A DNA stretch of 19,550 bases, taken from positions 1-19,550 of the forward strand of contig JAUWHV010000024.1 in the NCBI GenBank assembly GCA_030605675.1, written 5' to 3'. Of the stretch, positions 1-6,616 are shown in pieces; position 1 is the stretch's first letter; the number at the start of each line of letters is the position of its first letter. The stretch comes from Deltaproteobacteria bacterium (GTDB lineage Bacteria; Desulfobacterota; Dissulfuribacteria; Dissulfuribacterales; UBA3076). A model generated the notes under the pieces. That model ran no database searches and was not told the origin of the DNA. It worked only from the letters and a program-made list of their open reading frames with translations. Both the position numbers and the translations under genes were made by a program.

Positions 1-2
1 CC

Positions 3-80
3 AGGAGACCTGACGCGATAAGAATCATCTCAGTAAGACGGTCCAGGAAACAGGAGGTCAACCTTTATGAGCAAAAATAA
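3..80 (+). CDS. C-terminal end of a BrnT-type toxin (partial, start outside window)
   Basis: An open frame enters from the left edge and ends at TAA 78-80, giving 25 codons whose core reads D-A-I-R-I-I-S-V-R-R-S. This fits the C-terminal strand and helix of BrnT-family RNase toxins, which typically end in an IRIISAR-like segment. The frame overlaps the ribbon-helix-helix antitoxin gene by 14 bp, which is the usual toxin-before-antitoxin arrangement of BrnTA modules. Known of the family: BrnT is a small ribonuclease neutralised by its antitoxin. The catalytic part lies outside the window, so whether the toxin is intact cannot be judged. The call rests on a short tail plus the partner gene. Confidence 0.6.
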   Translation, partial: RRPDAIRIISVRRSRKQEVNLYEQK

Positions 81-333
81 AATTGCAAAAAATACGGAAG
101 AATTCGATCGGCGCTTTGATGACGGCGAGGATATTCACGACCTTATAGATATATCAAAGGCCAAGATTATTAGGTATGGAAAAAAAGTACGTATTACCCT
201 GGATGTTGCGGAAAAACTCGTCAAAGACATTGATAGCATCAGGGCCGCCATCGGCGTAGACAGGGGCGCACTAATCAAAGTATGGCTACACGAGAGAGTC
301 CAAAAGGAAAAGGCTCTGGGTGTAGAACATTAA
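67..333 (+). CDS. BrnA/CopG-like ribbon-helix-helix antitoxin
   Basis: An 88-residue protein with an acidic N-terminal toxin-binding part (E-E-F-D-R-R-F-D-D-G-E-D-I, residues 11-23) and a C-terminal ribbon-helix-helix DNA-binding fold. The strand is about K40-V47 and the helices are about A48-A60 and D65-R77. The N-terminal EEFD..FD.GED.-.-D-.-S-K-A pattern is typical of antitoxins paired with BrnT toxins. The start is an ATG with a strong AGGAGG at 52-57, nine bases upstream, placed inside the end of the toxin frame, so translation is probably coupled. Such antitoxins normally dimerise, bind the toxin and repress their own operon. The operon promoter must lie left of the window. No clear terminator follows; a 12-bp palindrome sits at 340-351. 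Confidence 0.85.
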   Translation: MSKNKIAKNTEEFDRRFDDGEDIHDLIDISKAKIIRYGKKVRITLDVAEKLVKDIDSIRAAIGVDRGALIKVWLHERVQKEKALGVEH

Positions 334-549
334 TACATACGCTTTAAAGCGCGTCTGATCCAGACCGACAACTGCAACGAGGAGGCTCTTGCGAATTTGT
401 ATCAAGTCGCTGGACAATTGGAGCATGAGATATCTAAAAGCTGACATCAGCTAGGAGAGGGGCTCTGAGGGACATTGTTTTTGAATGAAACTTGGCGGGT
501 GGAATAAATGGCCATAAAGTGTTTCTATGCCAAGACAAGCCAGACTGGA

Positions 550-587
550 TGCCCGCCCGCCTCGCCTGAGCCTCGCGATAGCGGGCA
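550..587. repeat. REP-like GC-rich imperfect palindrome
   Basis: TGCCCGC (550-556) is the exact reverse complement of GCGGGCA (581-587), enclosing a 24-base GC-rich loop with a direct GCCTCG duplication (559-564 and 570-575). Its composition is far more GC-rich than the surroundings. It resembles the repetitive extragenic palindromes scattered in many bacterial genomes, but only one copy is in this window, so the repeat status is an inference. Confidence 0.35.
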
Positions 588-642
588 GGCCACCGGAACA
601 CTTCATCATGTAATGAGGCGTTGGATTGAAGGGACAAAGATC

Positions 643-664
643 TTTAAGTTCATTCAGAAACAGC
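643..664 (+). repeat. Left arm of a 22-bp perfect inverted repeat
   Basis: Positions 643-664 (beginning TTTAAGTTCATTCAG) are exactly the reverse complement of 1285-1306. The two arms enclose the NfeD-like gene. The bases immediately outside both arms are TC (641-642 'TC' on the left, 1307-1308 'TC' on the right), which could be a 2-bp target duplication or chance. No transposase or recombinase is encoded between the arms. Confidence 0.85.
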
Positions 665-693
665 CCCGTAGTTCAAATATGAGAAAGAGCCGT

Positions 694-1110
694 TTACTCG
701 TTGCTTTCTTCTTTGTCGAGCCGTACGAGTAATGTGAGGCCTCGCATTTCTTCAACCCGAACGGCCTCTCCTTTTTCAATGGGCCGACCACCCCCCACCA
801 CCTCGGCTTTCCACAACTCCCCGTGGATCCGGATGTAGCCTGACGGCGCGAGCCGCTCCTTCGCAATTCCTCGTCTGCCGACCATCGAGTGCGCTTCCCC
901 CTGACGGTCCCAGTCGTAGGCGCGCCAGACAAAGGGAAACAGGATTACATCTTTTGCTACCGAGATAGCAACGAGGCCCCACACAGACCACACAGGAAGG
1001 TCGAACCAGTTGCGAAGCTGGATCAAGATCAAGACCAGCAAAGCCGTACTGGGTACCTGGAGGAGTACATATCTCACCAGGACTCGAACAGTCCAACCCG
1101 CCTCTTTCAT
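694..1110 (-). CDS. NfeD-like small membrane protein
   Basis: A 138-residue protein with two predicted membrane helices (about residues 10-31 and 40-60) followed by a small beta-barrel (OB-fold) NfeD domain at about 76-131. The characteristic segment M-V-G-R-R-G-I-A opens the domain and a G-E-L-W-K-A stretch lies in its middle. Known of the family: NfeD proteins are membrane partners of SPFH/stomatin-like proteins and sometimes of a ClpP-class protease; short two-helix forms occur alone and have no firmly assigned role. No stomatin gene is in the window. I chose the ATG at 1110 because GGAGGT precedes it by 10 bases and homologues of this class start just before the first helix. An upstream in-frame ATG at 1233 and TTG at 1317 would add an atypical N-terminus without a ribosome site. 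The gene lies inside the 22-bp inverted repeat. Confidence 0.75.
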   Translation of the reverse strand: MKEAGWTVRVLVRYVLLQVPSTALLVLILIQLRNWFDLPVWSVWGLVAISVAKDVILFPFVWRAYDWDRQGEAHSMVGRRGIAKERLAPSGYIRIHGELWKAEVVGGGRPIEKGEAVRVEEMRGLTLLVRLDKEESNE

Positions 1111-1284
1111 ATTCTTTGTGACCTCCGTCACCTCGGGGTCAGGGATCAGGTCCGCGACAGTCCCCGCCTTTTTCCGTCTTTGCGCAATAGCATTTTCAGA
1201 AAAACAAAAACAGAAAAACAAGCCGGCGTCCATATTTGCAGAACTTAAAGGCAGGGGAATTAGCTGTTCCAATAGGAAAATAAC

Positions 1285-1306
1285 GCTGTTTCTGAATGAA
1301 CTTAAA
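1285..1306 (-). repeat. Right arm of the 22-bp perfect inverted repeat
   Basis: Exact reverse complement of 643-664. Together the arms delimit a segment of 664 bp whose only plausible gene is the NfeD-like one, about 175 bp inside this arm. Pairing stops sharply after position 1285 on the inner side and after 1306 on the outer side, as expected for defined termini or recombination sites. Confidence 0.85.
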
Positions 1307-1364
1307 TCGGAATGCAAGGCTTATTGAGTAATTTCTGAACAATCACCTGACCGCTTGCTATAAC

Positions 1365-1441
1365 TGGTCCGCCCAGCAGGATTCGAACCTGCGACCTGCG
1401 GATTAGAAGTCCGCTGCTCTATCCAGTTGAGCCATGGGCGG
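1365..1441 (-). tRNA. tRNA-Arg (anticodon TCT)
   Basis: The minus strand folds as a full cloverleaf. The acceptor stem CCGCCCA (1441-1435) pairs with TGGGCGG (1375-1369), the D stem is GCTC/GAGC, the anticodon stem is GCGGA/TCCGC, the loop is CTTCTAA and the T arm is GCAGG-TTCGAAT-CCTGC. The anticodon TCT lies at 1407-1405, so it reads AGA and, by wobble, AGG. The discriminator is A and CCA is encoded (1367-1365). The first base pair is C1-G72, less common than G1 but found in functional tRNAs. A good promoter lies just upstream. Confidence 0.96.
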
Positions 1442-1460
1442 GTATTCAATGACCGATTCG

Positions 1461-1489
1461 TGTATAATCTCTTGCACAAGCCTTGTAAA
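1461..1489 (-). promoter_or_regulatory. Sigma-70-type promoter of tRNA-Arg
   Basis: On the minus strand, TTTACA (1489-1484) is followed after exactly 17 bases by TATACA (1466-1461). Transcription would start near 1454, about a dozen bases before the mature 5' end of the tRNA. Spacing and both hexamers are close to consensus, as expected for a stable-RNA gene. Confidence 0.7.
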
Positions 1490-1497
1490 GTTCCTTT

Positions 1498-1547
1498 CCT
1501 CTTAACCTCTTAACCTCTTAACCTCTGAATCCCTGAACCCCTGAACC
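1498..1547. repeat. Octamer tandem array between tRNA-Arg and coaE
   Basis: Six consecutive 8-bp units (three CCTCTTAA, then CCTCTGAA, TCCCTGAA, CCCCTGAA) run without a break in period. They fill the gap between the coaE stop and the tRNA promoter. The units drift gradually along the array. Read on the minus strand the younger-looking end is GGTTCAGG-like, related to the array at 2788-2817, which has the opposite orientation. Confidence 0.85.
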
Positions 1548-1555
1548 ATAGGCAG

Positions 1556-2227
1556 TTACAGATGTCTCAATACCCTTGACAAGTGATTAACCTGCATCTG
1601 CAATTCATCTAGTCCCGCATTATTGTGGATTACATAATCAGACTTCCTGGCCTTTACTTCTTGAGGAATCTGAATGACCATCCACCTGGAGGCCATGTCA
1701 ATGGACATCTTTTTACGCTCTGCCAAGCGTTTGGTACAGATCGATTCTGGTGCCACGACTGAAATTATATAGTCAAAAAAGTCTTGCCAGCCTGCTTCAA
1801 AGAGTAAAGGTACTTCCACTATTACGATATTGTTTTCTGAAGCGGCTAGTTGTTGAAGTATCTGATCCATTCGTTTAAATACATAGGGATGAATAATATT
1901 TTCTACAAGTCGCCTGGTACCAGCATCGGTCAATATCATTTCAAGCATTCGGTGTCTGTCAAGGGTCTTGTCGTCCTTTAGAATCTTTGTTCCAAAGGCC
2001 TTGACAAGCTCCTTCAAAGCAGGCTTTCCCGGCTCCACGACTTCCCTTGCCAGCTTATCAGTATCAATGACTGGGAAATTTTGCTTTGATAGCATCTTTC
2101 CCACAGTGCTTTTCCCCGAGGCTATTCCCCCGGTAAGACCAATGACTTTGGCAGGCCGGTCAGAGGATCTTTTGCAAAATTTACCTTTTTTGGATATTAT
2201 GTTCGGGTGCAACGGTATCGAAACCAT
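1556..2227 (-). CDS. coaE: Dephospho-CoA kinase
   Basis: Catalyses the last step of coenzyme A synthesis, phosphorylation of dephospho-CoA at the ribose 3' hydroxyl with ATP, in the cytoplasm. The P-loop G-G-I-A-S-G-K-S-T is at residues 33-41, followed by the substrate-binding V-I-D-T-D (about 53-57), the LID-side I-H-P-Y-V segment, the V-P-L-L-F-E-A strand motif, and the C-terminal K-S-D-Y-V-I-H-N segment. At 223 residues it is slightly longer than the usual 200 or so because of a basic N-terminal extension of about 27 residues. No in-frame ATG lies nearer the conserved core, so the ATG at 2227 is used although its ribosome site is weak. It is head-to-head with the FKBP gene, only 27 bp apart. 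Confidence 0.93.
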   Translation of the reverse strand: MVSIPLHPNIISKKGKFCKRSSDRPAKVIGLTGGIASGKSTVGKMLSKQNFPVIDTDKLAREVVEPGKPALKELVKAFGTKILKDDKTLDRHRMLEMILTDAGTRRLVENIIHPYVFKRMDQILQQLAASENNIVIVEVPLLFEAGWQDFFDYIISVVAPESICTKRLAERKKMSIDMASRWMVIQIPQEVKARKSDYVIHNNAGLDELQMQVNHLSRVLRHL

Positions 2228-2254
2228 GTCACAAGTTCATTACAGGAGAAATGG

Positions 2255-2734
2255 ATGAAAGTCGATAGAGACACAGTTGTCACTGTCAATTATACAGTGA
2301 TTGTAAAAGATGGTGAAACACCGGAAGATCTCAACAGACCCTTTACTTGCCGGTTTCTGTATGGCAGAGATCGTATTTTACCCGCCCTTGAAAAGGCATT
2401 GATCGGCCATGAACAAGAGGATGAGATCCAAGTAACCATACCGCCTGAGCAGGCCTTTGGTCCCTATAACCCGCACCTGATTAAAAAAGTACTCATTTCT
2501 AATCTTAATCATTCCGGACAATTGAAGGAAGGGGAATATTACGAAGAGTTCGGTTCAAATGGGAAGTCAATTAAATTTTATCTGAAAGAACTACACGGAG
2601 ATCACGTATTAGCCGACTTCAATCACCCGTCAGCCGGGAAGTCTTTAGTTCTTAACGGCACTATTTCAGAGGTAAAGGCCGCATCCATGCTGGATATCAT
2701 GGCCGCCATGAATGCATGTTCGGGAGGCGGGTGA
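2255..2734 (+). CDS. SlyD-like FKBP-type peptidyl-prolyl cis-trans isomerase
   Basis: A 159-residue protein with the SlyD layout: an FKBP core split by an inserted chaperone (IF) domain. Strand V-T-V-N-Y-T-V at about 9-15, the L-P-A-L-E-K-A-L-I-G segment at 42-51 and I-P-P-E-Q-A-F-G at 62-69 form the first part of the core. The insert spans about 70-120, and D-F-N-H-P-S-A-G-K-S-L at 121-131 closes the core. Known of the family: these isomerases speed prolyl isomerisation and bind unfolded chains. The His/Cys-rich metal-binding tail of E. coli SlyD is missing, and no signal peptide is seen, so a cytoplasmic location is likely. The ATG at 2255 is chosen over an upstream frame extension because AGGAG lies six bases before it. 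Its promoter must lie inside the start of coaE. Confidence 0.85.
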   Translation: MKVDRDTVVTVNYTVIVKDGETPEDLNRPFTCRFLYGRDRILPALEKALIGHEQEDEIQVTIPPEQAFGPYNPHLIKKVLISNLNHSGQLKEGEYYEEFGSNGKSIKFYLKELHGDHVLADFNHPSAGKSLVLNGTISEVKAASMLDIMAAMNACSGGG

Positions 2735-2749
2735 AATCCTTGAGAATCA

Positions 2750-2764
2750 GGGCCAGGTAGGCCC
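2750..2764 (+). terminator. Possible weak terminator hairpin after the FKBP gene
   Basis: GGGCC and GGCCC form a 5-bp GC stem with a 5-base loop, 16 bases after the FKBP stop. The following sequence is AT-rich but lacks a clear run of T, so termination would be weak; it may simply be a stable hairpin. Confidence 0.3.
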
Positions 2765-2787
2765 TTCCATATAAAAATATAAGGAAC

Positions 2788-2817
2788 CGTTCAGGGTTCA
2801 AAGGTTCAGGGTCCAGA
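2788..2817. repeat. Octamer-like repeat upstream of the methyltransferase/MTHFR gene
   Basis: Three to four imperfect units of GTTCAGGG type (GTTCAGG, GTTCAAAG, GTTCAGGG, TCCAGAGG) lie between the FKBP gene and the next start. The unit matches the GGTTCAGG-like end of the array at 1498-1547 read on the other strand. Confidence 0.6.
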
Positions 2818-2862
2818 GGAAAATTATTGCCGATTCCCTTAAATGGAGGCGCGGGCAGGCCG

Positions 2863-4716
2863 ATGAAAGATAACTTCGTAGAGCACCTTAACGAGAAAGT
2901 CATGTTGGGAGATGGCGCCTTTGGGACCTATCTCTTTGAAAAAGGTGTAAATCTCGCAAAGAATACTGATTTGCTTAACATCAGCGATCCGGACCTGGTC
3001 TATTCCATTCATGAGGAATACATTCGGGCCGGGAGCGAACTCATTGAGACTAATACCTTTGGGGCCAATCGTTTCAAAATGCTCAAGGTCGGCCGGGAGC
3101 AAAGGGTGCGGGAAATTAACCTTAAGGGGGCTGAGCTTGCGTGTCGGGCTGCAGGGCATGAAATCTTTGTAGCTGGATCAATCGGCCCGACTGGCGTAAA
3201 TTTTCCACTTGAGAGTGGTGAGATTGAGTCCGGCACAGTACAGGAGGCCTTTGCCGAACAGATGACTGCTCTGCTGGAAGGCGGGGTGGATCTTTTCATT
3301 CTTGAGACCTTTACCTACCTGGACGAGCTGCTTCTGGCCATTGAAACGGCAAAGAGAATTTTACCCGAAATTCCGATTGTGGCCCAGATGGTCTACCCGT
3401 TCCACGGGCGGACAGCCATCGGCCTGGACGCCTTGGATTGTGGCAGGGCGGCAGCCGCTGCTGGGGCCACAGTCGTTGGTACCAATTGCGGACGGGGAGT
3501 CAAGGCCATGCTTTCAGCAGTTGAGCGGCTGTCTCCCCTCAAGGATGCAGTTTTTCTTTCAGCGTTCCCCAATGCCGGACTTCCTGAGATCGTGGAACAC
3601 CGCATGGTGTATTCGACACCGCCTGTCTATATGGCAGAAAAAGTAGCTGAAATGGTCAGGCTCGGAGTCCGGTTGATTGGCGGGTGTTGCGGTACTACAC
3701 CAGCCCATATCCATGAATTCAGAAAGCACCTCCACATCAAGCGGCACAAGGCCACACGGGTCGTAACCGGCGTAGAGAAATCCTCTGATTTGCCCGAAGA
3801 CAGAAAGGACCCCATTGGCAGGGGCGGAATGATCGAGAGCCTGAGATCCGACCGCATCCCTGTGCTTGTGGAAGTGGATCCTCCCAGGCATCTGGATATA
3901 GAGGGAGTTCTTGCGGGCGCACGAGCCCTGGCCGAGGCCGGCGCTGATGCAATCACTCTCGCCGAACATCCCCTGGCCATTCTCCGGGCGGACAATCTGT
4001 CGCTTGCACACAGGATACGGGAGGAAACCGGGATCCAGACGGTGCTTCATCTGACCTGCCGTGATCGTAATATCTTGGGGCTTCAGACACAGATCATGGG
4101 AGCTCATGTCCTTGGGTTAGAGGCCATCTTGGCTGTAACCGGAGATCCGGCCACCTCCACGGATCAGCCCGGTGTGAGCGGAGTATTCGATGTCCGCTCC
4201 TTTGGCCTGGTGCAGATGATAGATCAGTTCAACCGTGGGCTGAACATGGCAGGGGCCTCAATGAAAAAGCGGACCGATTTCTCTATTGGTGTGGCCTTCA
4301 GCTATCATCCCGCCAATCCTGATCTCCAGATCAGCAGGCTGGAACGAAAGGCCGATCTGGGTGCACATTTTGTCATGACGCAGCCAATCTTTGACCGGGA
4401 TACTGTAGAGACCATGATGGAACGTACGCAACATCTGGACCTCTTGGTTTTCACGGGTATTTTCCCCCTAATATCTGCCAGGAACGCGGATTTTCTGCAC
4501 AACGAAATTCCAGGCATTTCAATTCCAAGGGAGATTCGAGAGCATCTGTGGAAGTATGAAAAGGTCGAGGACCAGCGCAAGGCGGCCCTGGACCTCACCA
4601 GGAAGCTGATTGCCGACATCACTCCGTTCGCTGACGGACTTTATTTGATCAGTCCTCTCAACAAGTGGGAGATCCCATTGACGCTGGTACAGGAACTAAG
4701 AGCCTCCGGGCACTGA
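2863..4716 (+). CDS. Bifunctional homocysteine S-methyltransferase / 5,10-methylenetetrahydrofolate reductase (YitJ-like)
   Basis: A 617-residue fusion. The N-terminal half (about 1-295) is a zinc-dependent homocysteine S-methyltransferase: L-G-D-G-A-F-G-T near residue 16, then the zinc ligands in N-C-G-R-G (C209) and G-G-C-C-G-T-T (C275, C276). The C-terminal half (about 320-610) is a MetF-like TIM barrel: V-E-V-D-P-P near the start, L-T-C-R-D-R-N, A-V-T-G-D-P, and V-M-T-Q-P-I-F-D. Known of the family: the reductase makes 5-methyltetrahydrofolate and the transferase moves a methyl group to homocysteine, giving methionine; the methyl donor of this fused form is not certain. The ATG at 2863 fits where homologues begin and has GGAGG 13 bases upstream. 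An in-frame TTG at 2827 with AGAGGA is an alternative. Length is close to that of Bacillus YitJ. Confidence 0.9.
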   Translation: MKDNFVEHLNEKVMLGDGAFGTYLFEKGVNLAKNTDLLNISDPDLVYSIHEEYIRAGSELIETNTFGANRFKMLKVGREQRVREINLKGAELACRAAGHEIFVAGSIGPTGVNFPLESGEIESGTVQEAFAEQMTALLEGGVDLFILETFTYLDELLLAIETAKRILPEIPIVAQMVYPFHGRTAIGLDALDCGRAAAAAGATVVGTNCGRGVKAMLSAVERLSPLKDAVFLSAFPNAGLPEIVEHRMVYSTPPVYMAEKVAEMVRLGVRLIGGCCGTTPAHIHEFRKHLHIKRHKATRVVTGVEKSSDLPEDRKDPIGRGGMIESLRSDRIPVLVEVDPPRHLDIEGVLAGARALAEAGADAITLAEHPLAILRADNLSLAHRIREETGIQTVLHLTCRDRNILGLQTQIMGAHVLGLEAILAVTGDPATSTDQPGVSGVFDVRSFGLVQMIDQFNRGLNMAGASMKKRTDFSIGVAFSYHPANPDLQISRLERKADLGAHFVMTQPIFDRDTVETMMERTQHLDLLVFTGIFPLISARNADFLHNEIPGISIPREIREHLWKYEKVEDQRKAALDLTRKLIADITPFADGLYLISPLNKWEIPLTLVQELRASGH

Positions 4717-4736
4717 CGCGGGGTTGCCGTTTACGG

Positions 4737-4764
4737 CTTGAAACTTGAAATTAGAAATTAGGTA
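4737..4764. repeat. Heptamer tandem repeat after the methyltransferase/MTHFR gene
   Basis: Four 7-bp units (CTTGAAA twice, TTAGAAA, TTAGGTA) start 20 bases after the stop codon. A weaker, partly complementary stretch lies at about 4790-4807, so this may be a decayed inverted pair like those at 6429-6551 and 9310-9449. A small hairpin GCCGT/ACGGC (4726-4737) immediately precedes it. Confidence 0.5.
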
Positions 4765-4875
4765 GAGATGAAACAAAAGTATGAAGGCCAAATTTTCAAT
4801 TTCAACGTTCCGTGAATACTTATAGATTATGGTTATCCCGGCAACTCTTAATACATGTATGGGAGGTGGCTGATC

Positions 4876-6357
4876 TTGTTAAGATCCGGTGCCGGGAAGG
4901 CCCATCCGTCATCTTTCCCGGGGTCTGAGATTTCATCTCTGGTTTCACTGATCAAACTGACTGTCAGGCGCAAGGAACTTTTTGAACCCGGGGCCAGGAT
5001 AGTAGTGGCAGTTTCAGGCGGGCCGGATTCGGTCTGTCTGCTGCATATTCTGTATTTATTGAGTAGCCAGTGGGGGCTGGGCCTTGAGGTGGCCCACTTT
5101 GAGCACGGCCTCAGGGGCCGGGAATCCAGAGACGATGCCTGTTTTGTTGAGAAACTGTCCCATGATTTTGGACTAGGTTTCTCCATTGAGCATGGCAATG
5201 TCCGGGCATTTGCCGGCAAAGAAGGCATGGGAATTCAGGAGGCTGCCCGAATCCTCAGGTACGAATTTCTGGAACGTGTACGTACTGAAACAAAGAGCAC
5301 GTATATTGCCACAGCACATACTGCTGACGACCAGGCAGAAGAAGTACTGCTGCGGTTGATCAGAGGTGCAGGCCTTCCGGGACTCAGCGGAATTCCATGG
5401 GTAAGAGACAACTACATAGTGCGTCCGCTGCTGGGTGTGACCAAGCAGCAGGTCCTGGGCCATCTTAAAGCCCATGACATCCCATTTGTAATAGATCAAT
5501 CTAATAATAGCAGGGCATATCTGCGCAATCGCATTCGCAAAGACCTCCTGCCGCTTCTGGCTGAGGATTTCAACCCCGCTATTGTGCGTACTATTAATCG
5601 CACGGCGGAGATGCTGGCAGAAGATAATCAGTTGTTGGAAAAGATGGCAGAAGAAGCATATCAGGATTCATTGTCATTCTCTTCTCAGGAGGGAAAACTG
5701 GGCTTCAGTGTAAAAAAGGTTAAGGGGTATCCAGGGCCGATTCGCCGCAGGATTTACAGAATGGCCCTGAGGGATTTAAGATTATTCAGTGGCAGGATCA
5801 GAGCCGGCCATCTCTTGGGGATAGATAAGTTGGTTACTACCTGTAAAGACCCATATGCCTCATGCAGGCTGCCCGGAGGTGCTGTGGCATTTAGAAGATA
5901 TGAAGAGCTGTTTATTTCCTCTTTCGTCCCTGAAGAACAGATTTTAGATTCAAGTTGCGGCAGTTGTTCTATAAGCGTAACCGGACTTGGGCGTTGGCCT
6001 GCCCCTTGTGGAAAGGGACACGTGGAAATTTCACTCTCGGATGTTGCAGATGACTTCAGGTCACGAAATCGAAAGGAGTATTTCAGGCCACTGTGGTTGA
6101 ATCCTGAGGCTGTTAAGTTCCCTCTGGATCTCAGGACAAGAAAGCCTGGGGAAATTTTTTGGCCCCTGGGCGCCCCGGCACCTTTTAAGCTCAAAAAATT
6201 CCTGATCTCAAGCAAAATTCCCCGTGGGGTCAGAGGCTCTTTGCCATTACTCACCAGCGGTAAGGAAGTGGTGGCAGTAGTGGGCGTTGAAGTCTCTCAT
6301 CCCTATAGGCTCGTTCAAACAAGCGGAAAGGCACTTTCACTTCAGTGGATAATGTAA
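4876..6357 (+). CDS. tilS: tRNA(Ile)-lysidine synthetase
   Basis: Attaches lysine to C34 of the tRNA-Ile CAU anticodon using ATP, switching it from Met to Ile identity and AUG to AUA reading. The PP-loop S-G-G-P-D-S is at about residues 47-52, followed by H-F-E-H-G-L-R-G, A-H-T-A-D-D-Q-A-E-E and L-R-G-A-G-L-P-G-L-S-G. D-Q-S-N-N-S-R-A-Y-L-R-N-R-I-R ends the catalytic domain. A TilS C-terminal domain lies at about 400-490 (T-R-K-P-G-E-I-F-W-P-L-G, L-K-K-F-L-I). I chose the TTG at 4876: GGGAGGT (4861-4867) lies eight bases before it, whereas the in-frame ATG at 4855 has no ribosome site and would place that site inside the gene. At about 493 residues the length is normal for two-domain TilS. Confidence 0.9.
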   Translation: MLRSGAGKAHPSSFPGSEISSLVSLIKLTVRRKELFEPGARIVVAVSGGPDSVCLLHILYLLSSQWGLGLEVAHFEHGLRGRESRDDACFVEKLSHDFGLGFSIEHGNVRAFAGKEGMGIQEAARILRYEFLERVRTETKSTYIATAHTADDQAEEVLLRLIRGAGLPGLSGIPWVRDNYIVRPLLGVTKQQVLGHLKAHDIPFVIDQSNNSRAYLRNRIRKDLLPLLAEDFNPAIVRTINRTAEMLAEDNQLLEKMAEEAYQDSLSFSSQEGKLGFSVKKVKGYPGPIRRRIYRMALRDLRLFSGRIRAGHLLGIDKLVTTCKDPYASCRLPGGAVAFRRYEELFISSFVPEEQILDSSCGSCSISVTGLGRWPAPCGKGHVEISLSDVADDFRSRNRKEYFRPLWLNPEAVKFPLDLRTRKPGEIFWPLGAPAPFKLKKFLISSKIPRGVRGSLPLLTSGKEVVAVVGVEVSHPYRLVQTSGKALSLQWIM

Positions 6358-6428
6358 AATAATTATTGTATTCAACTCGTTATTTTGATTTATTATGTGT
6401 TTTGATTTATGGTAATTATTCAGGTGAA

Positions 6429-6551
6429 TAGACTGAAGGCTGAAGACTGTTAGGAAAAAATGCATTTTAAAGCCGTGTTTGGTGCAAGAATCAGATATTT
6501 CCGCCAAAGTACGGCAATCGTGTTCTTTTGACCCCTTCAGCCTTCAGTCTA
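6429..6551. repeat. Inverted pair of heptamer arrays between tilS and ftsH
   Basis: A 17-bp segment (6429-6445, containing GACTGAA then GGCTGAA) recurs as an exact reverse complement at 6535-6551, around an 89-bp spacer. Each arm is a short 7-bp tandem: GACTGAA, GGCTGAA, GACTGTT on the left; the right arm continues with related CTTCAGC-type units to about 6567. No open frame fills the spacer. The pair could form a long hairpin in RNA or be a small repeat element. Confidence 0.8.
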
Positions 6552-6616
6552 AACAGCTTCAGCCTAACTACGTAAGTAGTTACTAAAAAATATACTATTG
6601 TAGCGGAGGACTACTT

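Larger units (their letters stand above)
334..693. other. Gene-poor stretch between the TA module and the NfeD-like gene
   Basis: I see no convincing gene in these 360 bases. A perfect palindrome (CGCTTTAAAGCG, 340-351) lies seven bases after the antitoxin stop. The frame following that stop stays open for another 36 codons to TGA at 442-444 but has no usual start codon; it could be a gene remnant. A GC-rich imperfect hairpin lies at 550-587 and the left arm of a 22-bp inverted repeat at 643-664. The overlapping open frames here on both strands have low-complexity, basic translations typical of non-coding DNA. Confidence 0.6.

Noticed and set aside
434..932. Several overlapping open frames of 67-92 codons on both strands
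   Set aside because: Arg/Ser/Pro-rich translations with no family features, no consistent ribosome sites, and mutual overlap or overlap with the NfeD-like gene.
2735..2862. A SAM or other riboswitch upstream of the methyltransferase/MTHFR gene
   Set aside because: The gap is short and repeat-filled; no conserved aptamer core or strong terminator hairpin is visible.
6567..6596. A promoter for ftsH at TATACT (6591-6596) with the small palindrome AACTAC/GTAGTT
   Set aside because: The -10-like hexamer is good but no acceptable -35 lies at the right distance, so it is not listed as a feature.
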